DNA of 64,000 nt from Taeniopygia guttata. Its lineage: Eukaryota; Chordata; Aves; Passeriformes; Estrildidae. A program made the position numbers and the translations under genes. Below the pieces are notes generated by a model. The model ran no database searches and was not told the origin of the DNA. It was given only the letters and a program-made list of their open reading frames with translations. Of this stretch, positions 27,610 to 39,390 are shown one piece after another. Each line of letters starts with the position of its first letter. Within the stretch, counting starts at the first letter, position 1. The stretch covers positions 21,282,001 through 21,346,000 of the forward strand of contig NC_133024.1 of the NCBI RefSeq assembly GCF_048771995.1. Direction: 5' to 3'.

Positions 27610-30600
27610 TACCCATCTGCAAATATTTATGCATGGAATTTCTTCTTTCTTCCAGCAAGGTCAGTTAAAAATTATTAAATAAAGCAATTTTTTATGTAGC
27701 TAATCCTTGGTTCAGAAAAACCCCAAAAATCCCAACAAATCAAAACAAACCAACACAAAAAATCCAAATCAAAAACTTTTGAAAAAAATTCTGCCCTTCT
27801 TTTGTTTATATATGCCATTGCAGACAGTTATGACTTTGGTCTTTGGATGCTGTATCTCTGAATGTCTTATCCTCTGTTCTGTTAATGAGTTGTACCCAAG
27901 GGCAGTATGAAGTGCAGGAGGTGCAGACTCAGCCTCTTGTCCGGAGGACTAAGGCATTGTCAGAGCAGAAGTGTGTCAGTTTAACTGAGGGTAGGTGTGA
28001 GTGTCAAGCCTTGCTCTGTTTGAGGTGGCTGTGTAACTCAGCAGAAGGGCTGATCTGACTGTGGTGTGAGGATCAGGGAACCGAGTTGTTCTGAGGCAGG
28101 ATTTCAGTTACTATGAAATTCCACTCTGCAATGGAAAGGGTTTCACCAGCTGAGCACTTTCCTTTGAAACTCGAAAGTCTCCAGACCAGCCAATTTTAAC
28201 CCTAGGATAGCTGTATGCATGCATGCCTATGGATAATCTGTATGTGTAAGCCTTCCCCTAACAGTAGCTGGCAGACAGGAAACTGGACATGTTCTCTATC
28301 TGATGCGTTTCAATGTCCTCAGGTCCTTGCTGTCTCCTCCTATAGAACTTCCTCTCTACCCGAGTAAATACCCAGGCAAAAGGATGCATTTGTGTAACAT
28401 ATGCTGGTCAATTGGAATAATTTTGCCCTGAAAAGTCTAGTGTCCAAAAGGGACACATTGCTTTTTTACTTCTTATCAGCTTGCAATAAAATGCTTTGTC
28501 CAGATTTGTTCAACTCTTCAGCTTGAGTCACCTTGAGCATTTTTTTTGTTTGTCTGTATTTTTGTTTTGCTTTTTATATTGCTTATAGCAAGAAATCTAA
28601 TTTCTGAAGCCTTTAAATGTGTTCAAAAATTTCTCTGTCAGAAAGGTTGATATAAATAGATAGGTTGATATAAATAGATGATAGGAATGTAGAAAGGTCA
28701 GGGAGCTCCAGGATTATGCTCTATTCCCCTGCCATTGGAAGGAAAACATGATTCATTTTATAAACTAATCAAGATGTATTGGAATACTAATTCACGCTTA
28801 GGACCCAGTAGGCCATGGAGAAAAGGCTGACATTTAGAAAGGTTATTTCTAGCTTAAATGTGTTTATAGCTAATTCATAAATATTAGTTCTTGGGCTGGT
28901 GCTGTCCTTTTGCTGAAATTATTAATTTCTTTCATTTTTTAATGTGGTATTGGGTATTTTGGCTGTGGTTTCTTTTAATTGCTGTGCTTGGCAGCACTTC
29001 ACAAATTGCCTTCTGACTACAGTTTTACACTATGTCTCATTTGGCCTTTCTTCTGCTGAAGGGGGAGAGATGCTTGCTCTTCCCTCAGCTGCACATTCCT
29101 GCTGCTGCCTTTGAGGCTGCAGCATGGAGAGGCTGGACAGAGTGAGCTGCGTGCACTTGTGATCTCCCTCACTTGATGCTGGGGCAAGTGGGACTCCTTT
29201 CTGATGGGCAGCTGCTGTCAGAGCAGATTAAAAGTGTTTTGTAACTGCAATCCCAGAATTAATTTTGCTGCCCAACCAAGAAAAGGTTTAGTTTTATTTT
29301 GATCCCTTCTGAAGTATTTTGTTTTTCTGTTGCTGTGTTCATCCTAGTGCACTTTTCTATGCTGACTCAGTTGGAATTCATCCATCGTGAACCTGGTAAG
29401 CATAGCTGTCTGCAGTATTTCAGAGTCATTCTTACTAGTGTTTTGTATAGTGCCACAAAAACCACCCCTTTTCTTCTGGAAATACCTCAGATTCACACTA
29501 TGGTCATTTTTTACCTCTTTCACAGAAGGTAAGTTTCCATTTTGGGCAGCAATGATACATGAGGAATGACCTTTATTTCCCCTTGCTGCTGAGGGGAACC
29601 TATGATTTGGGACTCTTGTAGCTTTTAGAATATTATCTGAACCAGCCTGCTTACTGCTATGAGGTTTTGCTAAATTATTGGTGCTATCAAAAAAGGTATA
29701 GCAGAGGGAAACCTTGAACAAGGGAGGAGATGCATTTTACCCACAAAGGGTGAAATCCTGGTAGCATTTGTGCTGGCATAATAGATTTGCAATAGGAGTC
29801 AGTAGAGAACTTAGCCTTTCCCCCAATGTCTGACTGACTTAGCCAAGACCTTACGTAAAATCTGATGTCTGACTATTGAACATGTGATTCATCCCTAATT
29901 TCAGCATAGAAGTAGGAAAACAGAGGGGGAAGAAAAGCAGTGGGAAGTAGGAAACTCAACCTCCACAGTATGCTTTATACCTGATGTGATTTTGGCCAGT
30001 GTTCACCTCGGTGAAACAAAAAGCTTAGCCATTGCATCCCATGTTGTAAGGAGCCAGGTGATGTGGGAAATCAATCTGACCTGAAGAAAAAAGAAAGGGG
30101 GTGCAGTCTCCTGCCTCAAATAACTAATTAAATGTATCATCTTGCATCTGACAGCAGTGGCAGCTGCCTAATTGTATGTTAAAAATATGCCTGCCAGTCT
30201 TTGAGAAGTACATATTTGCATGGCAGTGAGAGCTGGGCCTTTGGCCTTTGTGCATGGTGCTAAAAACCAGCGGCTGATGGCTGAGATAATGTCTGAATGT
30301 GTAATGGCTGCTTCCTCTCACTGCATAGGCTCTGAATCTCCAGCTTCTGACTCATACTGAGGTCCCAGATTTCAGCAGAAAGCCAGCTCATTTTTACACT
30401 CCTGCAGAATTCTATCCTGACTTTGCAGAAGCCTTGTTTTCAGGACAGTTGAATGGTTTTGTTGTTTTTTTTCTGTTGTTATTTAATCAGGAATGGTTAA
30501 AGCTGGTGAATAGGTCAGTGATGCAGAAGTGCTGCTGCATGGCAGAGCTCCATGTAAAATTTGTCCCTCTAGAGCAGGGAACTTTGTGTCGGTGATTGGC

Positions 30601-33600
30601 TGTTAATGTCAGCAGCCCAGATTTGCCTTTCAGAAAGAAAGCAAAAATAAGGCATGGGTGAGGTAGAAGGACCAATTCAGAGCAGAGCCACAGACACCTC
30701 AGTGTTTGGGGTGGTATTTTTTCCTTGTCTGCCTGGCAGTGAGCTTCTGGTATCACTTTTTTCTTCCAAATCCAGCAGATGGTGTTAGATAGCTATTTAA
30801 TGGCTTGCATGGGATGGAAAGATCCTGGTGACAGAGCTGAGAGGATGCAAGAAAGAGCAGTTTTGTAGGGATGTTCAGTGAATCTGAAAGGTGTGATAGG
30901 CTCCTATTTTAAGCATATGTGTATATGCTTTCAGCTTACTACTACTAGAGGGTGGGCTGTAGTATGTGATTTGAGGTTTCTGTGACATCTATTATTTTCC
31001 CTATATTTAGGTGTGCTTGAGTGCAGTGGAGCAAAATGAATATAACTGATGGCCCTCATTGAGCACTTTGGGATTGGGAGATGTATAAATTATTTTGGTA
31101 TTGATTTTTTACATTGGATTTTTCCCTGTGTGCACCTTAAAAGGAAAAGTTAAGTGGTACAAACTGTCTGCAGGAGATTCCCATGACAGAAGTATTTCCT
31201 AAATCCCACAGTCCATACAAAGGAGGTAAGTGAGGTGGAATGAATAAGATGTGAGCTCAGCAGGTTGTCCACTGTCCAGCCAGGCTAAACATGGCATCAG
31301 TTTCTGACTGCTTTCTGTACCTGGGGTGATGAATGCACTGGGCCTTGATCAAGCTCCTAGAGAGCAAGTGTCTGTCTATAGTGACCTGGATCTGTTACAG
31401 ATGGTACTACTTGAGGAAACTGATGTCTGAAATTTGAGTACTTCTTGGTAGGAAAAAAAAAAAATCAGCCTGGATATATATAGATACAGATGGGCTGTAA
31501 TTTGCTACTGTTCAGGAGAGATCTTGTGGGTATTGTAGATATTTCATAGACTGTCTGGTAAGCACACAGCAGTTAAAGTTAAAAATTGTAGAGAAAAGTA
31601 GTCAAACATCTGTTCTGTGGCTGTATATGTCAGTGGTGTAATCCACCTCTTGAACACTGTAGCCAGTTCTGACAACTGTCTTAAGAAGTTTTTAGAAGAG
31701 CATGAAAAATGTGGAAGAGAGCATAACTAGTTTGACCCTTCACTCTGGAAGCAAAGGGACTGGAGTAGGATTTGGGGGAATGCTATAAATAGGGGATATG
31801 CTAAAGATGAACAGGGAAAGATTGTTATTTATTCATGTAATTGGAGAAAATACCTTAAAACTTTGTGTGGATTTTTCTGTTTGGGGTTTTTAAAGCCTGC
31901 TGGTTCCCATAGTGCATGAGGAAATTGTGGAACTTGTTTTCACTTGATTTTTCTTCCTTCTTTGTGGAATTAGGAGAAATTAATGTATCTAAAAAAGGTT
32001 GGGCAGATTCAGAAGATCCATTGTTGACTGCGAGGTATGTCTGCATGAATGCAGGTTCTGGCAATATAAAATGAGAGGGGTCAGCCTGTGAGTTCCCTTT
32101 CTAGTCTTTTGCCAAGTATAGTATTTTCTGGCAATTTCTGATGGATCACTATAGGTCTGTTCAGTGGTACTGAGTGGCTACTAGAAATGGGATTACAAAC
32201 TTTCTTTCCTGTGAGATGCATATTTAAGTGATGGATTTTAGAGGTGGGGCTCTACAGGTCTGTTACTGTAGGCTTAGAGGTGTCTCCTGCAGCCTGTGAC
32301 TCAGCTGCTTATAGAGCTCAGCCTGCATCTACTTCTGCCTTTTAAGCAGCCTTCAGCCCTAGGGCTGGGTCAAGGATGCTGGTAAGATTCACCTTAACTT
32401 CAAACAGCTAACAGGCTGACACAGAAAATCATCAACACAAAAGTCTTGACATGCCAGTCAAGGGAATAATTTATACAGCTCCAGGAAATTTGTTTTTATA
32501 AAGTGACAGCTTTTAATGGTGGCATAATGTACTCTATGTGTTAGGCTTGTTCCAGAGCAGTCACTAGAAATTGCACAAACTAGGGTATATAAATGTTCTG
32601 GGGAGAGGCACAAGAAATGGAAGGTAGACTAGCATGACTTGTCTGTTAATAAACTGTAGGACTGCTGGGTTTTGCCAAGAGTTGGTTTTTTTTAAGAAGT
32701 TATTCCTCTGACAGGATGGGGCTGTTTTCTGTCCTGCAGTTCATAAATCCACACTCAGTAATTAGAATAATTTATACTATGGTATAAATTGCATCCTAAA
32801 GCAATTTACAGCCTGCTGTCTACAAAGAGAGCCTTATCAATATCTGATCTTGGAAGCTGAGTCATCCCTAAGTGTAAACAACCCTTTCCTAGCTGTAAAT
32901 CCATTCCTGCCTGCAGAGGGAACCCCTCCATCTGCACCAAAGAGAAAACACCCTCCTACCTCTATTCTGTTATTCCTAGTCAGCTTTCAGAATCCTTTAG
33001 AAGAGGGAGGGCTGTGATTTTGCCTCATGCCCTGAGTTTTCACTGGAGATTTGCTTTCCTTCATGTCTTTCCTTGTGTTGAATTGTTCATAGACAATAAT
33101 GAGAATGTTGTGGATGCTAGTACTGCCTTGATATGTGATACATGTGCAATTATTCTGCTTTGCAGATCTGATGTAGGTGGGCTGGCTGAGTGTGTAATGT
33201 ACTGTGCTTGGACATTAAACTTCCTTAGGTTTGCTTGGCTCTTAGTTACTTTAGAAAATCATCTTGACTGCTTTCATCCCTTCTGGATGTCCACAGATGT
33301 GTCCTTGCTGGAAACAGACTCATCCTCACATTTGCAGACAATAGTTCTCTTAAGTTAGTGGGGTCTGATTGGTTTTTTTTTTTTTTTTTTTTTTTGTTCT
33401 GCTGAATTAATTCAATTTAGCCTATCAGCTTCTGAAGCAGCTGTACGTGTCCCCACACTGTGTGGGCTGGAGGGGAACAGAGGCTCTCCAAATCGCCCTT
33501 AGCAGCCAAGAGGGTGCAAGTCCATAAAAAACTGTTGCTGTGGTAACACATCAGCGCTGTCCTTGTACTGAGTTTTCACTGGTAGGTGCTAACACTTAAA

Positions 33601-34103
33601 ATTATTAACCTGGGCTGGGAGTGGTGGTAGTGGCACTGAACTGCAAAATGGGATTAACCACTTGAAGTGTGTTCAGCAAAAACATTCAGTTCTTGCCTAG
33701 ATGGCTCTGCAGATCGGTGAGGGGATAACACATCTTTTAGTGGGTTTGGGCTCTTTAGTGGTCCAGACAGAAAATGTGGGTATACAAGTGGATAAGTCCA
33801 CAGTCTAAGCAAAAAGTCCAAGGGCTGAGATGAGAAACCGGGGTACCTGGATGTGTTCAAAATCCTCCTTTCCTTGCCAATGACCACTAACCAAATACTG
33901 TTGAGAATCTACACTATACTGTTGAGGCATTGACCATGCTGAGGCCAAGTTGTCAAAATCTTTGGGATGATTTTAGCACAAGCATTACTTAGGAATCTCA
34001 ACATCTTAATTTCTTCTTCCAGTTATGCTTATCGAAAACAACTTGTTCTATTTTAAGAAGCCAGCTACAAATAACATTTTTATCTTACATATATTAATAG
34101 TCT
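27610..34103. other. Intergenic DNA without recognised genes
   Basis: A 6.5-kb stretch of AT-rich host sequence. A short tandem (gttgatataaatagat, twice) is at 28646-28680 and a T23 run is near 33373-33395. The frames at 29299-29721 and 33014-33358 do not resemble known proteins. I could not identify exons of genes that flank TBX19 in other vertebrates. Confidence 0.5.
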
Positions 34104-34109
34104 CTCTGG

Positions 34110-34457
34110 TGTAAAGACGTAGGATTCTCCTGGACGGTGTGGATGGATACAGACGAGAGATCTCTGTTGGTTGCTCTTAGAAGATAAGGTTTACTGGGGA
34201 TGGAGAAAGGTCCCGCCTAGAGCTGCAAGACGCAGCACGTGGCAGGGCCTTAGGTGATGGGGGAGGGGAGAGACAAAGGGAAGAGCGGAGGGATCCAAGA
34301 GGAGGGAGGAAGTTCCAAGAGGGCGTCTGGCCCTTCGGAGACCCCTTATCAGGGGGCTTCAAGGTGGGCTGGAACAAGACTTGGGCCAATGGGGTTACAG
34401 ACACCTGATGTTTCAGGGGAGGGTTACAGGTGTGGGATGAACCATACATTTTGGGGT
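34110..34457 (-). repeat. ERV-C 3' LTR, U3 truncated
   Basis: 348 bases matching the U5-R-side portion of the family LTR, then an abrupt switch at ttttgggg into internal sequence (tgcttgcttcttgg). The breakpoint has G-run microhomology. About 150 bases of U3 and all of env are lost compared with intact copies. Confidence 0.85.
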
Positions 34458-34459
34458 GC

Positions 34460-34880
34460 TTGCTTCTTGGCTTGTACTTGCAGAAGTACTGCCTGGTGTG
34501 GGGGTGCCAGCGGATTTCGGTGCGTGGTAGGGCTTCACATTCTTTGCTGGGACCATTTCGAGTTCTTCACCTGTAGAAACACAAGCAAAACCTCTCCCCC
34601 ATGTTATAAGACTGTGTGGACCTTCTATTTGTCCCGAATCTAAGATTTTGAGTAAAACTGGGGGGTGCCCCTTTATTTTTTACTTTTTTGTTGTTCAATA
34701 AATGTCTATAAATGAGGAGGTGAGGCTCTCCTGCAGAGCTATTTAGAAAATTGTAAACATACAGAGCCTTATTCAACCTCCTTTGAGGTGCAGCCTGATC
34801 TACTCCCCCTTTCTGTTGATTTAAAATGTGTTTTAGGGTTTGATGTGTTTTTCTATGGTACCTTTTAACAGTGGTTTCAA
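34460..34880 (-). pseudogene. ERV-C integrase C-terminal fragment
   Basis: The minus strand reads THQTLKHILNQQKGGVDQ, KALYVYNFLNSSAGEP and, after a frame change, a GRGF-like piece matching ERV-A's integrase end. The fragment runs straight into LTR sequence at about 34457, where ERV-A still has env. Frameshifts relative to ERV-A break the last third. Confidence 0.75.
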
Positions 34881-36684
34881 GTAGGAAAAGGAGATACCAC
34901 TGTCCTTGATCGCTTTTAGGATTTCTTTCACATCCTGAGATGGGACAGCTGTTTGCTGGCTGAATACCACTGGCATGGTTCGAAGATTCAGACTGTCCTC
35001 TTGTGACTATCACGTCTGATTCCATGCCAGTCTGTCAGTTGGAGATTATCAACACCATTCTGGGAATTTTGTAAAATTGGGATAGGAGGGTTACGGTTTG
35101 CAAAGGCAAAATAGTTCTCTGTCTTTCCTTTATTTGTCAAAGTTGCTGCTATATTCCATCCTTCTCCCTCTCGCTGCATGGTTTCTGTGCCAAGCTGTGG
35201 TAAGATACTGCTTGGACCGGGTGCAGGAACTGCTGGTAGCTGAGGCAGAGGAGCGGGAGGGGTGGAGCTCGTCAGCAGAGGCGCCTGGGAAGAACCTGCA
35301 TCTGCGGACGGATATCCTAGGTCATTGGCTGCAGCTGTAGAATGTAGATCCGGCGGAGGAAGGGATGCGGAGGGATATGCATAGGATTCTGTAGAATCGT
35401 GTTGTGGTGCTGCAGGGGGACTCGTTGGAGGGTGCAGGGCGGGTGGAGGGTGTGGTCGTGCAGGAGCTGCTGGTAGCTGTGGGGCTGGGGTTTCCAGAAG
35501 CTGCGAGGGAGGCAGTGTAGGGAAGACTATTTGTGATGAGGCTGTAACAGGATCTGGCCGTGCGGATGGATACGGTGGTAGAGTCGACAAACCAGGAAGT
35601 GCTGGCGGCGGGGGTTGCTGGGGCTGAGCAGCCAGGACCATGGGCTGTGGTGCTGGCGTGGGGGGCGTGGGGACGTTGGCTGGGCGTAGACTGTGGCATG
35701 GGGCGGGGCGGGTTGGGGCGACTGCTGCAGGGGTAGTGTGAACTGCGCATGGGCGGGGCCTGCCGCGAGGTCCGCATGGCGAGTCTGTTTGGTGGCTGTG
35801 TCTCCCACGCGGCCAGAAGGCTCGGGCACTGGGATCGCGGGGGACGCTGGGTTCGCGGCCGCGGGGGGGGGGGGGCAGCGCGGGTCCACAAGCAAGGGGG
35901 CCGGCAGGGGCGCAGTACGGGGTCCCAGAGCATCTTCCTGTGGCTGGGGGGGGAGGTTGGGCTGTGGCAGGGTGCCTGCAGCGGCGGCAGCTTGCAGCGC
36001 CTGCAGGATAGCAGCTGTTGTTTGGCTTTGCGCCTGCAAAATTGTCGTTTGGCTTTGCGCCTACAAAATAGCCGTTGTTTGGCTTTGCAAAAGGTCGGCA
36101 ATGGTGGCCACCATAGCTGCGACAGACGTTGCTGGGGGGGCGGGCGGCGGGGAAGGGAGGACCGGCACGGAGCGGTGTTGGGGGGAAGAGGGGGCTGTGG
36201 CAGCGGGGGTTTGGGCGGTCGCGGGGGTGAGGGCCACTTGGACGGGAGCCGTGGCAGCGAAAACCGCAAGAGCTGGTTCCGAGCGGCGCGGGGGGGAGGA
36301 GGGGGCCGCGGCAGGGGGATGATGGGGCGAGTCCCGCTCAACACTCTCAGCCACATGGGTGAAGCTATCAGAAATCGCATAGGGCAGCAGGGCAGCTACC
36401 GCCGGCTTCTGAGAAGCACATAAATCTGCTAAGGTTCTATACGCAGGAAGCAATTCACAAGCATCAGGGTCGCGGTGTGAAACATCATTAAAAAGTCTAT
36501 TTCCAACTGAGTCCCAAAAGTCTCTAGTAAACACAGCTGAACGATCGGCATTTGGGAAATTAAGCAGGATCCATTCTAGAAGGTTTTTTAACTCTTTCTT
36601 AGACAAAGTACTGTTATGGCTACATAAGAGGTGGTTAAGTTGCTTATCGAGATCTCGATCAGGGGCAGAGTGGGATTGTCCCAT
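34880..36684 (-). pseudogene. ERV-C gag remnant (starts with a myristoylation-type MGQ)
   Basis: The start at 36684 reads MGQSHSAPDRDLDKQLNHLL, with glycine at position 2 as for N-myristoylated betaretroviral matrix. A matrix-like helical region follows (NADRSAVFTRDFWDSVGNRL). The frame ends at a TAG at 36061-36063, inside a small tandem duplication (36017-36090). It resumes in other frames (36039-35527 and 35641-34988) as a Pro/Ala-rich region and then NSQNGVDNLQLTDWHGIRR. A C13-type homopolymer near 35861-35876 is another likely frameshift site. Capsid is cut off near its start and fused to the integrase tail. It is not expected to make full gag. Confidence 0.82.
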
Positions 36685-37235
36685 TTTTAAACCAGTGTGG
36701 CTCACCTCGATGTTGCAGAAGCAGGGTCTTCTGTCGAGTTTTGACGTACACTCCAGTCGGTGCTCAGGACTCTGCGGGGGATCCCCTCAGAGCTCTGGTT
36801 TCAGGCATCTCTCAGGGATGGCTTTCCGTGCTCAGGACCTCCAGACTCCCCCTCAGAGCTTCAGCGCGGGCAGTGCTAAGCAGTGCTCGCCTGTGCTCTC
36901 TGCACGTGGCAGCGTGCCACGGCAAGTCTCCTCACAGAGCTTCAGGTCGCCGCCGATCTGCAGCAGTCGCCTGTGCTCTGGGATGTAATGGCACAAATCC
37001 TCCAAGGCTCCGAAAACTCGCTACTTCGTAACGAGTCGCAGTGCTCGAGAATTGCCTCGGCAATTTTTAAAGAGTTCCGGCTTCGACGCTGCCTAGCAAC
37101 GAAATGCCGTGCTCACGACACCAATAAGGAGGGAACACCTGGTTATTTAGTTACTGTCCATAGAGAAGTGTCCTACAGGTAGAAAAGCTGGAGAGGCATC
37201 CAGACAGGTGTGGGTGCAGGTCAGCGTGGGTTTAT
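36685..37235 (-). other. ERV-C leader between primer site and gag
   Basis: About 550 bases of GC-rich non-coding sequence, in the position where retroviral packaging signals and the splice donor lie. ERV-A lacks it because of truncation. I could not identify a specific packaging element by eye. Confidence 0.5.
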
Positions 37236-37253
37236 ATTCCTAGTTGGGCGCCA
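37236..37253 (-). other. ERV-C primer-binding site (lysine tRNA type)
   Basis: The minus strand reads TGGCGCCCAACTAGGAAT just after the LTR, with a three-base spacer. TGGCGCCCAAC is the start expected for priming by tRNA-Lys, and later bases have diverged. Confidence 0.8.
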
Positions 37254-37256
37254 GTC

Positions 37257-37762
37257 TATAAAGACGTAGGATGCTCCAGGACGGTTTGGGTGGATTAAGA
37301 TGAGACATCTCTATTGGTTGCTCTTAGAAGATAAGGTTTATTGGGGATGGAGAAAGGTCCCGCCTCGAGCTGCCAGATGCAGCACGTGGCAGGGCCTTAG
37401 GTGATGGGGGAGGGGAGAGACAAAAGGAAGAGCAGGGAGTTCCAAGATGGGGGGGATCCAAGAGGAGGGAGGAAGTTCCAAGAGGGCGTCTGGCCCCTTG
37501 GAGACCCCTTATCAGGGGGCTTCAAGGTGGGCTGGAACAAGACTTTAGCCAATGGGGTTACAGACACCTGATGTTTCAGGGGAGGGTTACAGGTGTGGGA
37601 TGAACCATACATTCTGGGGGGTGAGATGGAACAGTCCATTTGACTTTTGGACCTATCTGTAGGTAAGGGTATTGTCCAGCCAGTAGGGGGCATGATATTT
37701 ACCCTGGCTGTACTATTGTGATTCTTCTGCTAGGCAATCATATTTATCTATCCTTCCCAACA
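37257..37762 (-). repeat. ERV-C 5' LTR (minus strand)
   Basis: 506 bases. The minus strand starts TGTTGGGAAGG at 37762 and ends near 37257. The minus-strand poly(A) signal is visible as tttatt at 37337-37342. It matches the LTRs at 11881-12890, 12073-12561 and 62535-63084. Confidence 0.9.
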
Positions 37763-37844
37763 CTCTGGAGTGGAATAACAGCATGCATTATTCAAATGGC
37801 CTGTATGTTTGTGTTTCGGTCTTCATTATCAAATCAAATTGAGT

Positions 37845-38355
37845 TGTTGCCATGTGAGATTGGCTCCGGGCGGACGCCTGCGGGCACGGCGAGGAGGGGA
37901 GGAGAGGCGGCAGCCGCTTTTCCCTCGGCTCTGCGAGGCTCAGTTATAGCGCGGGAACAGACAAAATGGTGACACGGGGCTTGGGTGCAAATACATGTTT
38001 ATTATAGAAGCGTGTTTCCCGAGACACTGGGGCACCGAGCGGGGGGGAACCTCAGCCGTGGCCAATGGGACGGGAGGCAGGGGACAGGGGCAGGGAAACC
38101 CTGGGGACTGCGACGGGAAAGCCATGGGGGTGGGGGGGGGGGCAGGGACGGCCCGTGTGGTGAGGGGAAAGTCGGGGGGGGCGGGGAACAGGGACTGGAC
38201 TGCATGGTGAGGGGGAGTGATAAGGGAATGCAGGGTCGGGACAAGGGACCGTGGGGGAAGGGGGAGTGATAAGGGAACACAGGACAAAGGGGGAATGCGC
38301 GGGAAGGGGGGAGGGGGGATGGTTGGGGGAAGAAGAGAAAATTACAAATCCTACA
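37845..38355 (-). mobile_element. Solo LTR, GC-rich, minus orientation
   Basis: A 511-base unit, plus strand starting TGTTGCCATG and ending AATCCTACA (TG...CA). It is flanked by a perfect 6-bp duplication, ttgagt, at 37839-37844 and 38356-38361. A minus-strand AATAAA (tttatt on plus, near 37999-38004) gives the orientation. The plus strand of the body is extremely G-rich, with runs of up to about eleven G near 38133-38141 and a repeated gggggagtgataaggga at 38211 and 38260. It is not the ERV-A/C LTR family. Confidence 0.85.
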
Positions 38356-38361
38356 TTGAGT

Positions 38362-38908
38362 GATATTAATTGTATTTATATTCAATTTTATTTTCTGGTG
38401 TGTATGCCTAATTCTGTCCCTAAGTAATCTCTCTGGTATTAAGCAAGGCTTATTTTGTCTTTTTTTCTGGATGTGTTCTTGTTTGTTTGGTCTTTTTTTC
38501 CCTTTTTATATGAAAAGATGTTTGTTACTTCTAATTGTATAGCAGCTCTGGACCTTGAGAGGTCTATTTTTTTCTAAAATATCTCCTATTTTCAGGATTA
38601 ATTAAATCATACATGCTTCAGCTTATATGAAGTATCTTTTTTCTGGAAGTAGCTTTGGATTTCATGGGTTATAAGCCTGGATTTAAAAGGAAGTCTTTTA
38701 ATAACTTCGCACTGCTACCTCATCTTTTCTCACACAACATGTGTTTAGTTAGTATGAAGCGTGTTGATTTCTTCTGGACTTCTTGATGGTGTCTTAAGAT
38801 GTTTACTCCTGTACTGTGCATGCAGGGTCACATTAATGCACCTTAAATTACCATGTTTTGCCTGATGATTTGATACAGGGCTTTCAGACATTCCAGATAT
38901 GGCAATTG
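38362..38908. other. AT-rich intergenic DNA
   Basis: A T-rich stretch between the solo LTR and the unexplained minus-strand frame. No feature is recognised. Confidence 0.5.
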
Positions 38909-39310
38909 CTATACGATATTGAATCTTACTCTATTTTTATGAACTGTTGATCTTCTGTGAATTTTTGGCACGAGCAGATTTTGCTTAAAGAATTTTACAT
39001 CCTCCCTGTATGTCCTTATGATACATATCTCAAACTTAACCAAATCTCTTATTCTCCCTAGTAAAGCAGTGTTCCTGTCTGGTTTAGACGACTCAGGAAA
39101 TGCTTCTCTGCCTTTGGTGTGAAATAACTGCAGTAACTCAACAGCCTCATACTGATTTGGTCTCTGAGAACTGATAGTGGTGCTTCTTGCCAACATGGGC
39201 AGTGTAAGCCTGTAAGCTCCTCTGTGACCATTACTGAAGAATATGTATTTTTTTGGAGGTGTGTCTGGGTCAACATGCATCCTTACAACATGGTTCTTAA
39301 ATTGATTCAC
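38909..39310 (-). CDS. Unidentified minus-strand open frame, possibly an exon or processed pseudogene
   Basis: 133 codons from the first ATG. The open stretch extends about 17 codons further 5' to a TAA, giving about 150 codons without a stop. The sequence has protein-like composition: VRMHVDPDTPPKKY, FFSNGHRGAYRL, SSQRPNQYEAVELLQLFH and REDVKFFKQNLLVPKIHRR. I do not recognise the family, and it is not TBX, chemokine, dermatopontin or retroviral by eye. A possible splice acceptor (ttccaatcattcag) lies upstream on the minus strand and a weak GTAAGA donor near the end. It could be an exon, a retrocopy or chance. Confidence 0.25.
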   Translation of the reverse strand: MNQFKNHVVRMHVDPDTPPKKYIFFSNGHRGAYRLTLPMLARSTTISSQRPNQYEAVELLQLFHTKGREAFPESSKPDRNTALLGRIRDLVKFEICIIRTYREDVKFFKQNLLVPKIHRRSTVHKNRVRFNIV

Positions 39311-39390
39311 TCCATATTTAAGCCAAATGTTCTTCTGAATGATTGGAACAGGTGGGAATTACCTTTCCTGCAAGCGTGTGATGCAACCTG

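Larger units (their letters stand above)
34110..37762 (-). mobile_element. ERV-C: internally deleted provirus, minus strand
   Basis: A 3653-base element bounded by a perfect 6-bp duplication, ctctgg, at 34104-34109 and 37763-37768. On the minus strand the order is 5' LTR (37762-37257), lysine-type primer site (37253 down), leader, gag from ATG at 36684, an integrase tail (about 34880-34460), and a truncated 3' LTR (34457-34110). It is the same family as ERV-A and shares its gag-integrase junction. The 3' LTR has lost the start of U3 together with env and the purine tract. Since the duplication survives, that loss followed insertion. It is inactive. Confidence 0.93.

Noticed and set aside
33373-33395. 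T23 run as the poly(A) tail of a minus-strand retrocopy
   Set aside because: No gene-like sequence or target duplication flanks it, so it is treated as simple repeat.
35693-36423. Plus-strand frames of about 210-225 codons over ERV-C
   Set aside because: Same effect: shadows of the minus-strand proline-rich gag.
38909-39310. TIPRL as the identity of the minus-strand frame, from the REDVKFFKQNLL stretch
   Set aside because: Only one short segment looks similar, and the rest of the frame does not fit that protein.
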